Source: Antilocapra americana
Taxonomy: Eukaryota; Chordata; Mammalia; Artiodactyla; Antilocapridae
Assembly (NCBI GenBank): GCA_007570785.1
Contig: ML664161.1
Coordinates: forward strand, 42,731,293-42,795,292
Length of the DNA: 64,000 nt
Direction of reading: 5' to 3'
The position numbers and the translations under genes are program-made. Under the pieces are notes generated by a model, which was given only the letters and a program-made list of their open reading frames with translations, ran no database searches and was not told the DNA's origin. Positions 1 to 10,044 of the stretch are shown piece after piece (the stretch's first letter is position 1; every line of letters begins with the position of its first letter).

Positions 1-203
1 CTTAATCTTTATTAAAGTTGTTTACAGCGTGGCTATCCCCTCATAGAAAATGTACAGTAATTATGTTAATATGTCTAGCACTTAACTTGAATCATGTTGC
101 TCTAATTCTTCAGTGATTGTCATACTTCTGTGTCATGTCAATAATCATATGAAATTTTTTTCAAAGAGAATATCCTTTAATAGTTAACATCATGCAATGA
201 GTA

Positions 204-205
<2 letters not shown>

Positions 206-242
<37 letters not shown>
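206..242. repeat. (TG)n dinucleotide microsatellite
   Basis: This is an uninterrupted TG/GT run of 37 bases, about 18 units. A purine-rich AG stretch follows at about 247-350. It is a typical mammalian microsatellite and likely length-polymorphic. Confidence 0.97.
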
Positions 243-244
<2 letters not shown>

Positions 245-2100
245 TGGAAGAGAGGGAGAGGAAGACAGAGAGATGTTAAAGAGTTTAGGTGGAAAAAGAG
301 ACTATTAGACTATTATGAAGAAAAAGATAGTTTAAGAGTGGAAGGGAGCTGGGAAGAGCATGGGAGTGGGTGAGATTGTATTGATAAGAAGACAGCTTGT
401 ACCTAAACAAGACACATCTTTGGCAAGGATGGTTTAATTCTTTTCAATGAGGCAGATGAACTGTAGCAGAGGCAATAAACTATTCTAATTCCAATCTGCT
501 CTCCCCTTCAACTCATTAAATCTGACTTCTTTTCACATGCAGCTAAACTGGTGCTTTTTGCTGATACCTGAGTGAAGTTGAGAGGTTTGCACTTACACTT
601 AATTTTTTGGCACTTCACAGTTTGTACTGTACTCATGTCTATGGGGGAAAACCTCTGAGTACAGAGTAAGTGACTGTCAGCTTGATTGTGTGTGAAAGCT
701 CCTATTCTATCATGTGATATTAACAGGAACCAAGTATCAGCAAACCTGTGTTCTTTTGGAACTGCTTTTCAACATTCTCTGTATGTAGCAAAAGCATAGG
801 CAATAAAGTTATTCAAGTTTCACAAGTGAGACATGAACACTTCATCCATTTTTGCAAATATTACAACATTTTGTGATTGTCCTTCATATCAGAAAAGAGA
901 AAAAAATCTTTCCAATTATTTCTTTAATGAATCAGTTACTTTGTGGAGCTTTTGAAAATGTCATATTTCAGATAGATTCAGCAATCTTCTTCCTATTGTG
1001 TAATTTAGTGGTAAGCTTTCCCCATTCATCTTACCTGGGAAGGTCAAGCATTCTATAACCTCAAAAAGCCTGATCCTTGTTTTCAACAGACAATTACCTA
1101 AATGTTCCCATTATTTAAAAAGGATATTTCAACCATCTCAAGGTTTACTTTTACTAGGATTCTCAAGTGTTTTCATTTATTGAATACTGACTCCGATTGA
1201 AGCAGCTTTTATAACACAGTCTAAAATCTTATATTTTCTTATTATATCTTAAAATTCATGATTATATGACATGCTACATGCTGATGTAACTTAACTGTCA
1301 ACTTTCATTAAGACATTATAACTTAAACATTTGTGCAAAAGCCTATTTGAAGCTTAAAAATATTTTGACACCATAGCTTCTAAAGATTTATGTGGTCAGA
1401 ACAGATAAAGCAGAATTGGATGGTGAAAAGATAAAGTGTAATTTATTGGTTATCACAAACAGAAGGGCTGATAACTTAATGAAAGCTGATTGGCAGTAGA
1501 ATTTGTCATAGCAACTGTAGTACAGAGAATAGCAAGTGATAATGCTACTAATTAATAAATAATGCATCTCATGAACAATGTAGATCAATGTACTATCATT
1601 TAGAATGTTTGCCAACCAAGTTTTATTTGTGTTGCTACTTTGATGTTGGAATACAATTTTGAGAAGTATAAAGTGAGTTTAAAATATCTTTTGAGATGGC
1701 TATCATTCAGAATCAGGTAAAGGAGTATTTAGTACTTCATTTTTAAGGAGGTTTATTCTAATTGGGAAATTTAGAAGACCTAAAGATTTTGAGTAAGAAA
1801 CAATACTTGTAATGCATGTAACGAAAATGTAACTTGAAATGGTTTGACAATATTTTCAATAAAGTACTGAAAGAAAAATCAGTAAACAACTTGAAGACAA
1901 AGGAATCATGAGAAATGAACAAGATGAATTTATTACAAACAAATTATGTTTGACAAAATTAATAGTTGTTAAAATAGAATTGCAGAATTAGCATGGATAA
2001 AGGGAATGCATTTTTTTAGCATCAGTTAAAAATTTGTTGTAGCTTTTCAAAAACAATTTTAAAATTAGGATACAAGTAGTCTAAAGCATTGAATATTTTT
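243..2100. other. No gene or confident repeat recognised
   Basis: The stretch is AT-rich, with frequent stops in all frames and only short open frames (852-1058 plus, 1388-1615 minus) that show no domain signature. It begins with purine-rich low-complexity DNA (about 247-350). I could not assign any family, though diverged old repeats may be present. Confidence 0.5.
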
Positions 2101-2320
2101 TAAATTAATTTTTATCAGAGTGTAGTTGCTTTACAGTGTCATGTTAGTTTCTACAGTAAATCAGCTATACATATATATTTGTTCCCTCTATTTTGGATTT
2201 CCTTCCCATTTAGGTCACCACCGAGCAGTGAGTAATGCTTCCTGAGCTATACAGTAGGTTCTCATTAGTTGTCTGTTTTATATGTAGTATCAATAGTATG
2301 TATATGTCAGTCAAACTGGA
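2101..2320 (-). mobile_element. Old L1 LINE 3' end, antisense
   Basis: Read on the minus strand, this matches the 3' untranslated end of mammalian L1: the landmarks for 'cagctatacatatatat', 'gagctatacagtaggttct' and the T-rich left edge (the antisense A tail) occur in the expected order. It is diverged and contains no coding part. The family is inferred from the remembered L1 3'-end pattern. Confidence 0.7.
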
Positions 2321-2541
2321 TTAAATATTTATGGAAAGACAGTGAGTCTACCTAAGGCCAAAATGAAGTGCCAAAAATATACCCAAATTGGGATAAGATG
2401 GCAGGGACAAGGCTATCCTGAAAGGTTTGGGACCCCCATAATCTCTATTGATCCCTCCAAGTACTCATACAATTCATGTAAAAGCAATATGCATATCACA
2501 TACGATGGCTTCTAATACTAGTCCTCCCAGAGTCCCTTCTA

Positions 2542-2735
2542 ATTCCTGGAAGCACAGCAGGTAAAGAATCCATCTGCAATGTGGGAGACCTCAGTTCAAT
2601 CCCTTGGTTGGAAAGATCCCCTGGAGAAGGGACTGGCTACCCATTCCAATATTCTGGCCTGGAGAATTCCATGGACTATACAGTCCATGGGGTCGCAAAG
2701 AGTTGGACACCACTGAAGGACTTTCACTTTTCACA
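2542..2735 (+). mobile_element. Bov-tA SINE
   Basis: This is a tRNA-Glu-derived ruminant SINE on the plus strand. The degenerate tRNA-like head ('aggtaaagaatccatctgc') is followed by a B-box-like 'agttcaatccc', then the Bov-A body ('ggagaattccatggac', 'catggggtcgcaaagagt') and the ACTTTCACTTTTCAC tail. It is a non-autonomous element mobilised by LINE machinery. No clear target duplication was found. Confidence 0.9.
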
Positions 2736-2809
2736 TGTTCTCCCTATATAAGAATTCCAGAGGCTTTATTTATGGCTTTAGATCAATGGTCAATAAATCT
2801 GTTACTCTC

Positions 2810-2888
2810 AGTTTTGTTTGTCTTTATCGAGGTATAGTTGACATATAATGTTATAATATTTTCAGGTGTATAACATAATTCTTTGATA
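2810..2888 (-). mobile_element. Old L1 3' end, antisense, piece 1 of a split copy
   Basis: The segment begins with the hallmark of mammalian L1 3' ends read backwards ('atcgaggtatagttgacata'). It is the distal piece of a single antisense L1 that resumes at 3379, 4441 and 5065. The gaps hold a SINE nest, a BovB fragment and a retro-insertion, so this L1 is the oldest layer of the nest. Confidence 0.75.
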
Positions 2889-2894
2889 GGTGTT

Positions 2895-2906
2895 GCAGTG
2901 ATAAAG
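2895..2906 (+). repeat. Left target-site duplication of the Bov-A2 (GCAGTGATAAAG)
   Basis: This 12-bp direct repeat recurs exactly at 3176-3187 and brackets the Bov-A2 insertion. The duplicated word is itself part of the host Bov-tA head, which fixes the order of events. Confidence 0.9.
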
Positions 2907-3147
2907 TGAAAAAGGCAATGACACCCCACTCCAGTACTCTTGCCTGGAAAATCCCATGAACTGAGGAGCTTGGTAGGCTGCAGTCAGTGGAGTCGCTGAG
3001 TCGGACAGGACTGAACGACTTCACTTTCACTTTTCAATTTCATGCATTGGAGGAGGCAATGGCAACCCACACCAGTGTTCTTGCCTGGAGAATCCCAAAG
3101 CTGCTGTTTTGGGGGTCGCGCAGAGTCGGACACGATTGAAGCGACTT

Positions 3148-3179
<32 letters not shown>
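2907..3179 (+). mobile_element. Bov-A2 SINE with (AGC)n tail
   Basis: It has two Bov-A monomers in tandem. The first (about 2907-3030) has 'ggcaatgacaccccactcc' and a tail of ACTTCACTTTCACTTTTCA; the second (about 3045-3150) has 'ggcaacccacaccagtgtt' and 'cagagtcggacacgattga'. The copy ends in AGC repeats at 3151-3179 (nine full units). A perfect 12-bp target duplication flanks it. The dimeric body is specific to ruminants. Confidence 0.93.
3151..3179 (+). repeat. (AGC)n microsatellite, Bov-A2 tail
   Basis: There are nine AGC units plus AG at the 3' end of the Bov-A2. This is the normal tail of the family, so the serine, alanine or leucine runs it gives in translated frames are not coding signals. 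Confidence 0.95.
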
Positions 3180-3180
<1 letters not shown>

Positions 3181-3378
3181 GATAAAGAAGCTGCCTGCCA
3201 ATGCAGGAGATGCCAGAGACACGGGTTTGATCCTTGGGTCAGAAAGATACCCTGGAGGAGGAAATGGCAATCCACTACAGTGTGCTTGCCTAGAAAATTC
3301 TATGGATAGAGGAGCTTGGCGGTCTCCCATCCATGGAGTCACAAGAGGGTCAGGCATGACTGAGCACACTTGCACACA

Positions 3379-3924
3379 CACTTGTGTATATCACAAATTG
3401 ACCACTTCAGTAAGTCTAATTAACATCCATCATTCCACATAGTTAACAGCTTTTTTCCTTACACTTTTAAGATACATTCTCTTGGCAAGTTTTAAGTATA
3501 CAACACAGTATTATTAACCACGTAGTCACCATGACATACATTATATTCCCAGGTCTTAATTATTTTACAGCTGCAAGTTTGTATCTTTTGACCACCTTCA
3601 CCCATTTTGACCACTCTAGCCCCCACCTCTGGCAACTACCAATCTGTTCTCTCTATCTACAGTAAAAATTTTAGATTCCATAAGATATCCGTGAGACCAT
3701 ATGGTATTTGTCTTTCTGTTTCATTTAGCATAATGCCCTCAACCATTCATGTTGTCACAAATGGCAATTTCCTTCTTATTGCTGAATAATATTCCATTGT
3801 ATATATAAACCAGTTTTTAAAAAATCCATTCATTCATTGTTCCAAGTTTTGGTTGTTGTAAATGATACTACAATGAGCATGGGGGTGCAGATACCTTTTC
3901 AAGGTATTGTTTTCATTTCCTGTA
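3379..3924 (-). mobile_element. Old L1 3' region, antisense, piece 2
   Basis: This continues the L1 from 2888. Read antisense it covers the 3' UTR and the end of ORF2: 'cacccattttgaccactcta', 'cacctctggcaactaccaat', and the conserved 'gctgaataatattccattgt' stretch, which encodes the Tyr/Ala-rich ORF2 C-terminus on the minus strand. It is interrupted at 3925 by a BovB 3' end. Confidence 0.8.
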
Positions 3925-4440
3925 GATCAGTTCAGTCGCTTAGTCATGTCTGACTCTTTGTGACCCCATGACCCACAGCACACCAGGCCTCCCTGTCCAT
4001 CACCAACTCCCAGAGTCTACATAAACCCATGGCCATTGAGTCAGTGATGCCATCCAGCCATCTCATCCTTTGTTGTCCCCTCCTCCTGCTCCTAATCCTT
4101 CCCAGCATTAGGGTCTTTTCCAATGAGTCAGCTCTTCACATGAGGTGGCCAAAGTATTGGAGTTTCAGCTTCAACATCAGTCCTTCCAATGAACACCCAG
4201 GACTGATCTCCTTTAGGATGCACTGGTTGGATCTCCTTGTAGTCCAAGGGTCTCTCAAGAGTCTTCTCCAATACAACAGTTCAAAAGCATCAATTCTTTG
4301 GTGCTCAGCTTTCTTTATAGTCCAACTCTCACATCCATACATGACTACTGGGAAAACCACAGCCTTGACTAGACGGACCTTTGTTGACAAAGTAATGTCT
4401 CTGCTTTTTAATGTGCTGTCTAGGTTGGTCATAACTTTGT
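3925..4440 (-). mobile_element. BovB LINE (RTE) 3' fragment, antisense
   Basis: This is a 5'-truncated BovB reversed relative to the plus strand. The left edge is the BovB terminus ('cagttcagtcgcttagtcat'). Further right come the antisense C-terminal codons of the RT/ORF2 region ('caatgaacacccaggactga', 'gactagacggacctttgttg'). A 98-residue minus-strand frame (4136-4432) is the endless-repeat remnant of ORF2. It is inserted into the antisense L1, which resumes immediately after. Confidence 0.9.
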
Positions 4441-4632
4441 TCAGAAATGGAATTGCTAGATTATATGGTAGTTCTGTTTTTTAACTTTTTGAGAAACCTT
4501 CATGTTTTCCTTAGTGGCTATACCAATTTTCATTTCTATCAACAGTGTATAAAATTTCCCTTTTCTCCAGCACTTATTATTTCTTGCCTTTTTGATAATA
4601 GCTATTTTGATAGCTGTGACATATTTCATTGT
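4441..4632 (-). mobile_element. Old L1 ORF2 3' region, antisense, piece 3
   Basis: The L1 resumes with 'cagaaatggaattgctagat', then 'caatttcatttctatcaaca'-like sequence and the pattern leading to 'tttcattgtg', all in L1 ORF2 antisense order. The next expected base run is found 433 bases later, at 5065, so an insertion separates pieces 3 and 4. Confidence 0.72.
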
Positions 4633-5064
4633 GTTTTTTTGTTTGTTTCTTTTGAAGCAGAGAAATATTTATTGCAAAGGGCAAGGAAGAAGAAGAGGTG
4701 GCATGTTCTCAAAAGACCTGAAGTTCATGATGAGTTTTAGGGAAGAGTTTTAAAAGGCACATTTGGGGTGATGACTTCAAGGTTTTTGACTTTCTTCTGA
4801 TTGGTTGGTGATGAGGTAACAGGGTGGTGTTCCAGGAATCTCAGTTATGGACCTGGGTTCCTACTAGTCTAAGATCTCAGCGTGATGTGATGTCACTATC
4901 TTCCACCTGGGTGGGGCCCTTAGTTCCTGTGGCCTTGGAAAGTTTCCCAAGGAAGCAGGAAGCAACTGCAGCTCACCCTGGGGATATAAACACTGTCAGC
5001 AGCCATTCCTGGGAGTTTCTTCCACCATGTGGACATTGGTATTTGTGGGTGCCACCACAGAATG
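4633..5064 (-). mobile_element. Antisense polyadenylated retro-insertion, LTR-like source
   Basis: On the minus strand this roughly 430-base insert ends with an AATAAA signal (plus-strand TTTATT at 4668-4673) and an A-rich tail (T run at 4634-4640 and beyond). Upstream on that strand are a CCAAT-type motif ('ccaaccaatcagaagaa') and a TTTTAAAA box. This layout resembles the U3-R part of a gammaretrovirus-like LTR transcript. It interrupts the antisense L1, and the 7-bp target word TCATTGT is repeated at 4626-4632 and 5065-5071. There is no ORF of note. The source family was not identified; a plain cellular retrocopy is the alternative. Confidence 0.6.
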
Positions 5065-5100
5065 TCATTGTAGTTTTGATTTTCGTTTTCCTTGATGATC
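5065..5100 (-). mobile_element. Old L1 antisense, piece 4
   Basis: This short stub ('tgtagttttgattttcgttt', then 'ccttgatgat') continues the L1 ORF2 antisense pattern broken at 4632. It ends near 5100, beyond which I see no L1 match. Confidence 0.6.
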
Positions 5101-5719
5101 CCACTGTTTATTTCTTAAACAAAATTTTATTGAAATACATGCATTCTTGTTTATAAATTCATTGCCTTTGGCTGCTTTCCTGCTCCAATGGCAGAGTTGA
5201 GTATTTGAGACAGAAATCTTATGACTTACAAAACTTGAACTATTAGTCATTTTGCCTTTTACAAATAGTTTGCTGAGTCCTGGTTTAAATGAATTTTTTT
5301 TAACCCTTAGAAGCATTAGAATTATTGTCATGTCTGGAAATAGGTAGATTATTTATACATTGTACACAGGAGGAAGTGAATTTGTACATGTCACTACTCT
5401 CAGGGTTTAGTTTTACTCTAAATCTTCTGTGTTTCATCCATTTCAGGAGAGTCCAAAATGAGATATGTGATACTGTCACTGCCTTCACTAAGTTCCATTC
5501 AACTGTTCTTGACAGCATTAAAGTTGGTGATGATATAGCAATAGGCTTACTGGGGGAATGTGAAAGGAATTATGACTGAGAAAAACAATGTTGTTTGTGT
5601 TAAGTGTCGAGACATTTTAAGTCTTATTCTGTAAAAATCTATTTTGTTTAGAAATCTTGCAAAATAAGTGTCATCAAATTTATCTTAGACTTTTCTCCCA
5701 ATGTACTTATATTGGGAGC
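5101..5719. other. No gene or confident repeat recognised
   Basis: The stretch has short open frames on both strands (5065-5331 minus, 5325-5579 plus) with no recognisable domain. No repeat family could be assigned. Confidence 0.5.
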
Positions 5720-5805
5720 AGTGCATTCCTCAGCTTGTGATTAAACTGAGCAAAAAATCACCTGTACGTGGTAGATGCTTGATAAATATTTATGGCTTGA
5801 ATATT
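5720..5805 (+). mobile_element. L2 LINE 3' end
   Basis: The terminal L2 pattern 'gtagatgcttgataaatatt' followed by 'tatggcttgaa' matches the ancient mammalian L2 3' end on the plus strand. It is short and diverged. Confidence 0.5.
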
Positions 5806-5913
5806 AGCTTCATAATTGCTTTTTATGTTTGTTTATTCATACCTCGAATATTTGAGTGCTTACTGTGTGCCAGGCATAATGCCCTGGAGCAAGTGATTTG
5901 GCAGTGGAAAATG

Positions 5914-6113
5914 TATGACCATGACCATGCATGCATGCTAAACCCCATGGACTGGAGCGTACCAGGCTCCTCTGCCCATGGGATTTTCCAGGCAAGAATA
6001 CTGCTGTGGGTTGCCATTTCCTTCTCTAGGGCCTCTTCCTGACCCAGGAATTAAAGCTGTGTCTCTTGTGTCTCCTGCATCAACAGGCAGATTCTTCACC
6101 ACTGTGCCACATA
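5914..6113 (-). mobile_element. Bov-tA SINE, antisense
   Basis: This is the Bov-tA body in reverse ('catgggattttccaggcaag', 'ttgccatttccttctctagg') ending in the reversed tRNA-like head ('ggcagattcttcaccactgt'). It is inserted in L2. GAAAATGTA-like words on each side (about 5905 and 6115) are a probable, imperfect target duplication. Confidence 0.9.
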
Positions 6114-6373
6114 GAAAATATGTAGCTCAGTGATAGCATTCCGAATGTGTGGGCAATGAATGAGTTTATAAATAAAAAAAGAAAGAATGCAGAGAGATAA
6201 AGAGTGACTTGGGTGAGAAAGGGTGGATAATGGGGTAAAGAGTTAACTAGGTGCCATTTGAGTTAAAACTGAATGATGAAGAGCCTTTAGAAGAACAAGT
6301 TCCAAAGTCCCAAACAGTTGTGACCTCACAAAGTAATAGAAAGAAAATCAGTGTATCCAGACTACCCTAGTGA

Positions 6374-6375
<2 letters not shown>

Positions 6376-6417
<42 letters not shown>
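6376..6417. repeat. (GT)21 microsatellite
   Basis: This is a perfect 42-base GT run with no interruptions, which predicts length polymorphism. Confidence 0.97.
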
Positions 6418-6419
<2 letters not shown>

Positions 6420-6960
6420 GTTGTGTTAAGATCCAGCATGTTTTCTGTATATGGAAGAGTGTTAGTAGAAATAGGGTAGTCTTCTATTTCTTGGGTACCC
6501 AAAGAATCAGTAATTTCTAAACAGATAGGTCATTTTTTTGAGCTAAAATATAGTGATTAACTTCATTTTATTTGAATCAATATTGGTTGAATCCAAGAAA
6601 AGGTCATGTGTAGATATCTGGATAGGAATAAGAGCAGAGTGGGAAGGGCAAGGAATTCACATAGCATTTTGGAGAAACTGAAGTTACAACTTGGTTCTTT
6701 GGTTCTAAGACTATATATTTGAGTTACATGAAAACTCCTAGACGCATTGTAGGCTCACATAAACATTTGCTGAATAAATGTATATTATTTTGAATTCTTA
6801 TTTGATAAGGTTAGAGGGTATGATTCTGTAATGTTTGGAAAAGAGGATGCATAATGGAACCAGATTATAGAGGACTCTAAAAACCAAGAACAAAGGAATT
6901 GATATTTTAAGTGGTTGGGAATCATTATAGGGAATAAGATGGATTTCCAAATATTTGTTT

Positions 6961-8134
6961 TATTATGATATGTAGGATATTTTCAAGAGAAAGAAACCAA
7001 GGATGATATTTTATTCCAAGAATACTTTCTATTTTAACCAGGTTCTCATTCTTAGCATGGTTTGGCTACATTGCAATCAATTACTTCACAAAAGTCCCTA
7101 GGTCCAAAAAGAAAAGCTGTCTCAGTTACCAAGATTCTTTCTTGTTATGTAGTCTTGCATCTGTGTTTTTATTTGCCTTCTACTGTATCTTCTTTCCTAT
7201 CTATCTGATCTTTAACCATTTTTCAGGACTCTGAAAGGCCTTATTGTATCCTTTTATATTTGTCTCTCACTGGTACCTGCTTGATTGTATTTATATGTAG
7301 GGAGTAGTTCAGTAAAAATTAAATGGAACAAGTATATAATGGAAGACATTCCTGTGCAAAGTGTAAGGATGGGATCTTCTTCTTTCTTTTCTTTTTTCTT
7401 TCTTCTTTCCTTCCTTCCTCTCTTTCTTTCATTAGTTATCAGCCTTAGCTTTTAATGAAACTACTGAAAATGTGAAGGTTAGTACATCAAAAGCAAATCC
7501 TGAGAGACAAAGAAGCTGCTATCTCTGGGAACACTCAATCTGTCAGTGAGAAAGATATGCTAAGACAATTTTCATGTTGTGGCAGGTTTGACCATGGACA
7601 GAAACTTGAATGACCCACTAAATATACATTTTACTTTAATATTCCTATTTCACAGAAACTATTTTCAGACTAGAAAGTAAAAATCATGCAATTTGGTTTG
7701 TTCCTCTCTTCAGACAATTTAGGAATAACTGACAGTCTTCCCTTTGGGAACTGTTATTATGATAATATAGCCCACTTCTCTTATTGTCTTGGTTGGCCCT
7801 CACTGTGTATAATCATTCAATTTTTTATCTCATCAGAGATATTTCCAAAAAGGAAATGAGAAGTCAGCTTTTACTGTAGGGTTCTGCATTTACTGAGGTA
7901 ATGGTGTCTTATTTTTCCTCTGGGTAGTTGACTCTGGGAAATTTACAAGGGTGTATAACTGTCACAAAAGTGGTGTCAGTTTTGTCAGCAACTTATGAAC
8001 AATTTTCCAAATGACTATTTCTGGGCACAATACTGTGAATGTTTCTTGTATGGTAGTGAAAAGATGGACTTGTGCTAGACATAAAACCATACAAGATAAC
8101 CTTTAAGCTCATGAAGAATTGAAACCTGGAACTG
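6961..8134. other. No gene recognised; CT-rich tract inside
   Basis: A pyrimidine-rich TTCTTTC-type low-complexity tract lies at about 7378-7432. The rest is AT-rich with no assignable family and no credible open frame. Confidence 0.5.
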
Positions 8135-8388
8135 TAGTATGGTTTGTAGGAGTACAGACTCTGCAGAAAAATTGAATGGGTGAGAATGCTAGTTTGGACA
8201 CTCAGTAGAGATGATCTTTGTCAAATGTCTTAATATCTTTGTGTTTCAGTTTACACATCAATAAAATAGGGATATATCTGATATTGAGGTAGCTACCTTG
8301 TAGAGGTTTTTTTTTTTTTTACATTAAGTAAATATGCATAAAAGTACTTACAACAAAACCTGAGTATAGGAAATGCTTATGTGTTTGC
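8135..8388 (+). mobile_element. MIR SINE
   Basis: The MIR core and tail can be traced in order: 'gagtacagactctgcagaaa', 'tcagtttacacatcaataaa' with 'atagggatatatctga', then the 3' part 'aaacctgagtataggaaatg'. It is strongly diverged, as expected for this ancient family. The right end is cut by the BovB insertion, whose left target word lies at 8381-8388. Confidence 0.65.
8381..8388 (+). repeat. Left target-site duplication of BovB (GTGTTTGC)
   Basis: This 8-bp word is repeated exactly at 10037-10044, immediately after the BovB 3' end, and BovB similarity starts at the next base. Confidence 0.8.
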
Positions 8389-8434
8389 ACTAAGATACTA
8401 AATTAGAGATGCCAAGGGAACATTTCATGCAAAC

Positions 8435-9328
8435 ATGGGCACAAAAAAGGTCAGAAATGGTATGGACCTAACAGAAGCAAAAGATATTAAGAGGTGGCAA
8501 GAATACACAGAAGAACTATGCACAAAAGATCTTCATGACCCAGATAACCACGATGGTGTGATCATACCTAGAACCAGACACCCTGAAATGCAAAGGCAAG
8601 TGGGCCTTAGGAAGCTTACTAGGAACAAAGCTAGTGGAGGTGATGGAATTCCAGTTGAGCTATTTCAAATCCTGAAAGATAATGCTGTGAAAGTGTTACA
8701 CTCAATATGCCAGCAAATTTGGAAAACTCAGCAGTGGCCACAGGACAGGAAAAGGTCAGTTTTCATTCCAGTCCTAAAGAAAGGCAATGCCAAAGAATGC
8801 TCAAACTACCGCACAATTGTACTCATCTCACACTCTGGTAAAGTAATGCTTAAAATTCTCCAAGCCAGGCTTCAGCAAAATGTGAACCGTGAACTTCCAG
8901 ATGTTCAAGATGGATTTAGAAAAGGCAGAGGAATCAGAGATCAAATTGCCAACATCTGCTGGATCATTGAAAAAGCAAGAGAGTTCCAGAAAAACATCTA
9001 TTTCTTCTTTATTGACTATGCCAAAGTCTTTGACTGTGTGGATCACAATAAACTGTGGAACATTCTGAAAGAGACGAGTATACCAGACCATCTGACCTGC
9101 CTATTGAGAAATCTGTATGCAGGTCAGGAAGCAACAGTTAGAACTGGACATGGAACAACAGACTGGTTCCAAATCGGGAAAGCAGTATGTCAAGGCTGTT
9201 TATTGTCACCCTGCTTAACTTATATGCAGAGTACATCATGCGAAATGCTGGGCTGGATGAAGCACAAGCTGAAATCAGGATTGCTGGGAAAAGTATCAAT
9301 AATCTCAGATACGCAGATGACACGGTGA
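8435..9328 (+). pseudogene. BovB reverse transcriptase, broken ORF
   Basis: This 297-codon open frame is RTE-type RT. Finger/palm motifs are visible: NKASGGDGIPVELF (residues 64-77), GFRKGRG (160-166) and the catalytic motif A FFIDYAKVFD (191-200, Asp194 and Asp200). Compared with the other copies here, four bases (TATT) are missing near 9213 ('cctgcttaac' against 'ctgcttatttaac'), so the frame shifts before the catalytic YADD box. YADD is present in another frame at 9310-9321. The first Met is simply the first in frame, not a real start. Confidence 0.9.
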
Positions 9329-9347
9329 AGAGGAACAGAAGAGCCTC

Positions 9348-9990
9348 TTGCTGAAAGTGAAAGAGGAGAGTGAAAAAGTTGGCTTAAAGTTCAACATTCA
9401 GGAACCCAAGATCATGGCATCCGGTCCCATCACTTCATGGCAAATAGATAGGGAAACAATGGAAACAGTGACAGACTTTATTTTCTTGGGCTCCAAAATC
9501 AAATGCTTGCTCCTTGGGAAAAAAGCTATGACCAACCTAGACAGCATATTAAAAAGGAGAGATATTACTTTGCCAACAAAGGTACGTCTAACCAAAGCTA
9601 TGGTTTTTTCCAGTAGTCATATATGGATATGAGAGTTGGACTATAAAGAAGGCTGAGTGCCAAAGAACTGATGCTTTTTAAATGGTGGTGTTGCAAAAGA
9701 CTGTTGAGAGTCCCTTGGATTGCAAGGAGATCCAACCAGTCGATTCTAAAGGAAATCTGCCGTGAACATTCATTGGAAGGACTGATGCTGAAGCTGAAAC
9801 TCCAATAATTTGGCCACCTGACAGGAAGGACTGATTCATTGGAAAAGACCCTGATGCTGGGAAAGATTGAGGGCAAGAGGAGAAGGGGATGACAGAGAAT
9901 GAGATGGTTGGATGGCATCACTGTCTGGCTGGACATGAGTTTGAGTAAGCTCCAAGTGTTGGTTATAATCACGGAAGCCTGGTGTGCTGC
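9348..9990 (+). pseudogene. BovB ORF C-terminal remnant
   Basis: The post-RT part of the BovB ORF continues in broken frames. 9348-9632 includes SGPITSWQIDRE and MTNLDSILKRRDITLPTKVR. Further blocks on to about 9990 correspond to the 'RRLLRVPW' region. Several small indels prevent a continuous frame. Confidence 0.85.
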
Positions 9991-10044
9991 AGTTCATGGG
10001 GTCACAGAGTCGGACACGACTGAGTGACTGAACTGCGTGTTTGC

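Larger units (their letters stand above)
2889..3378 (+). mobile_element. Bov-tA SINE split by a Bov-A2 insertion
   Basis: The tRNA-like head lies at 2889-2906 ('ggtgttgcagtgataaag') and the rest of the same SINE resumes at 3188 with 'aagctgcctgccaatgcagg', B-box-like 'ggtttgatcct' and the Bov-A body ending near 3378. The two halves join in consensus order once the Bov-A2 at 2907-3179 and one copy of its 12-bp duplication are removed. The Bov-tA itself lies in the antisense L1. Confidence 0.85.
5835..6960 (-). mobile_element. L2 LINE antisense, interrupted
   Basis: The L2 3' end read backwards is clear at 5838-5885 ('tttgagtgcttactgtgtgc', 'caggcataatgccctggagc'). Internal antisense L2 patterns recur at about 6150-6340 and 6600-6950 ('gggaagggcaaggaattcac'). 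A Bov-tA (5914-6113) and a GT microsatellite (6376-6417) split it. Divergence is high, as expected for L2, so the internal extent is approximate. Confidence 0.55.
8389..10036 (+). mobile_element. BovB LINE (RTE clade), 5'-truncated
   Basis: This is the longest BovB here (about 1.65 kb of a roughly 3.2-kb element). It covers the reverse-transcriptase half of the ORF through to the 3' terminus ('gtcggacacgactgagtgac'). The endonuclease part is missing. An exact 8-bp target duplication (8381-8388, 10037-10044) shows it inserted in this truncated form, into a MIR. The family encodes an endonuclease/RT polyprotein and is known for horizontal transfer between squamates and ruminants. This copy is dead. 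Confidence 0.95.

Noticed and set aside
3040..3381. Polyalanine/polyleucine/polyserine-containing ORFs as a repeat-expansion gene
   Set aside because: The homopolymers come from the (AGC)n tail of a Bov-A2 SINE.
8435..9328. 297-codon ORF as a host gene
   Set aside because: Residue motifs (FIDYAK, GFRKGRG) and flanking sequence identify it as BovB reverse transcriptase with a frameshift before YADD.
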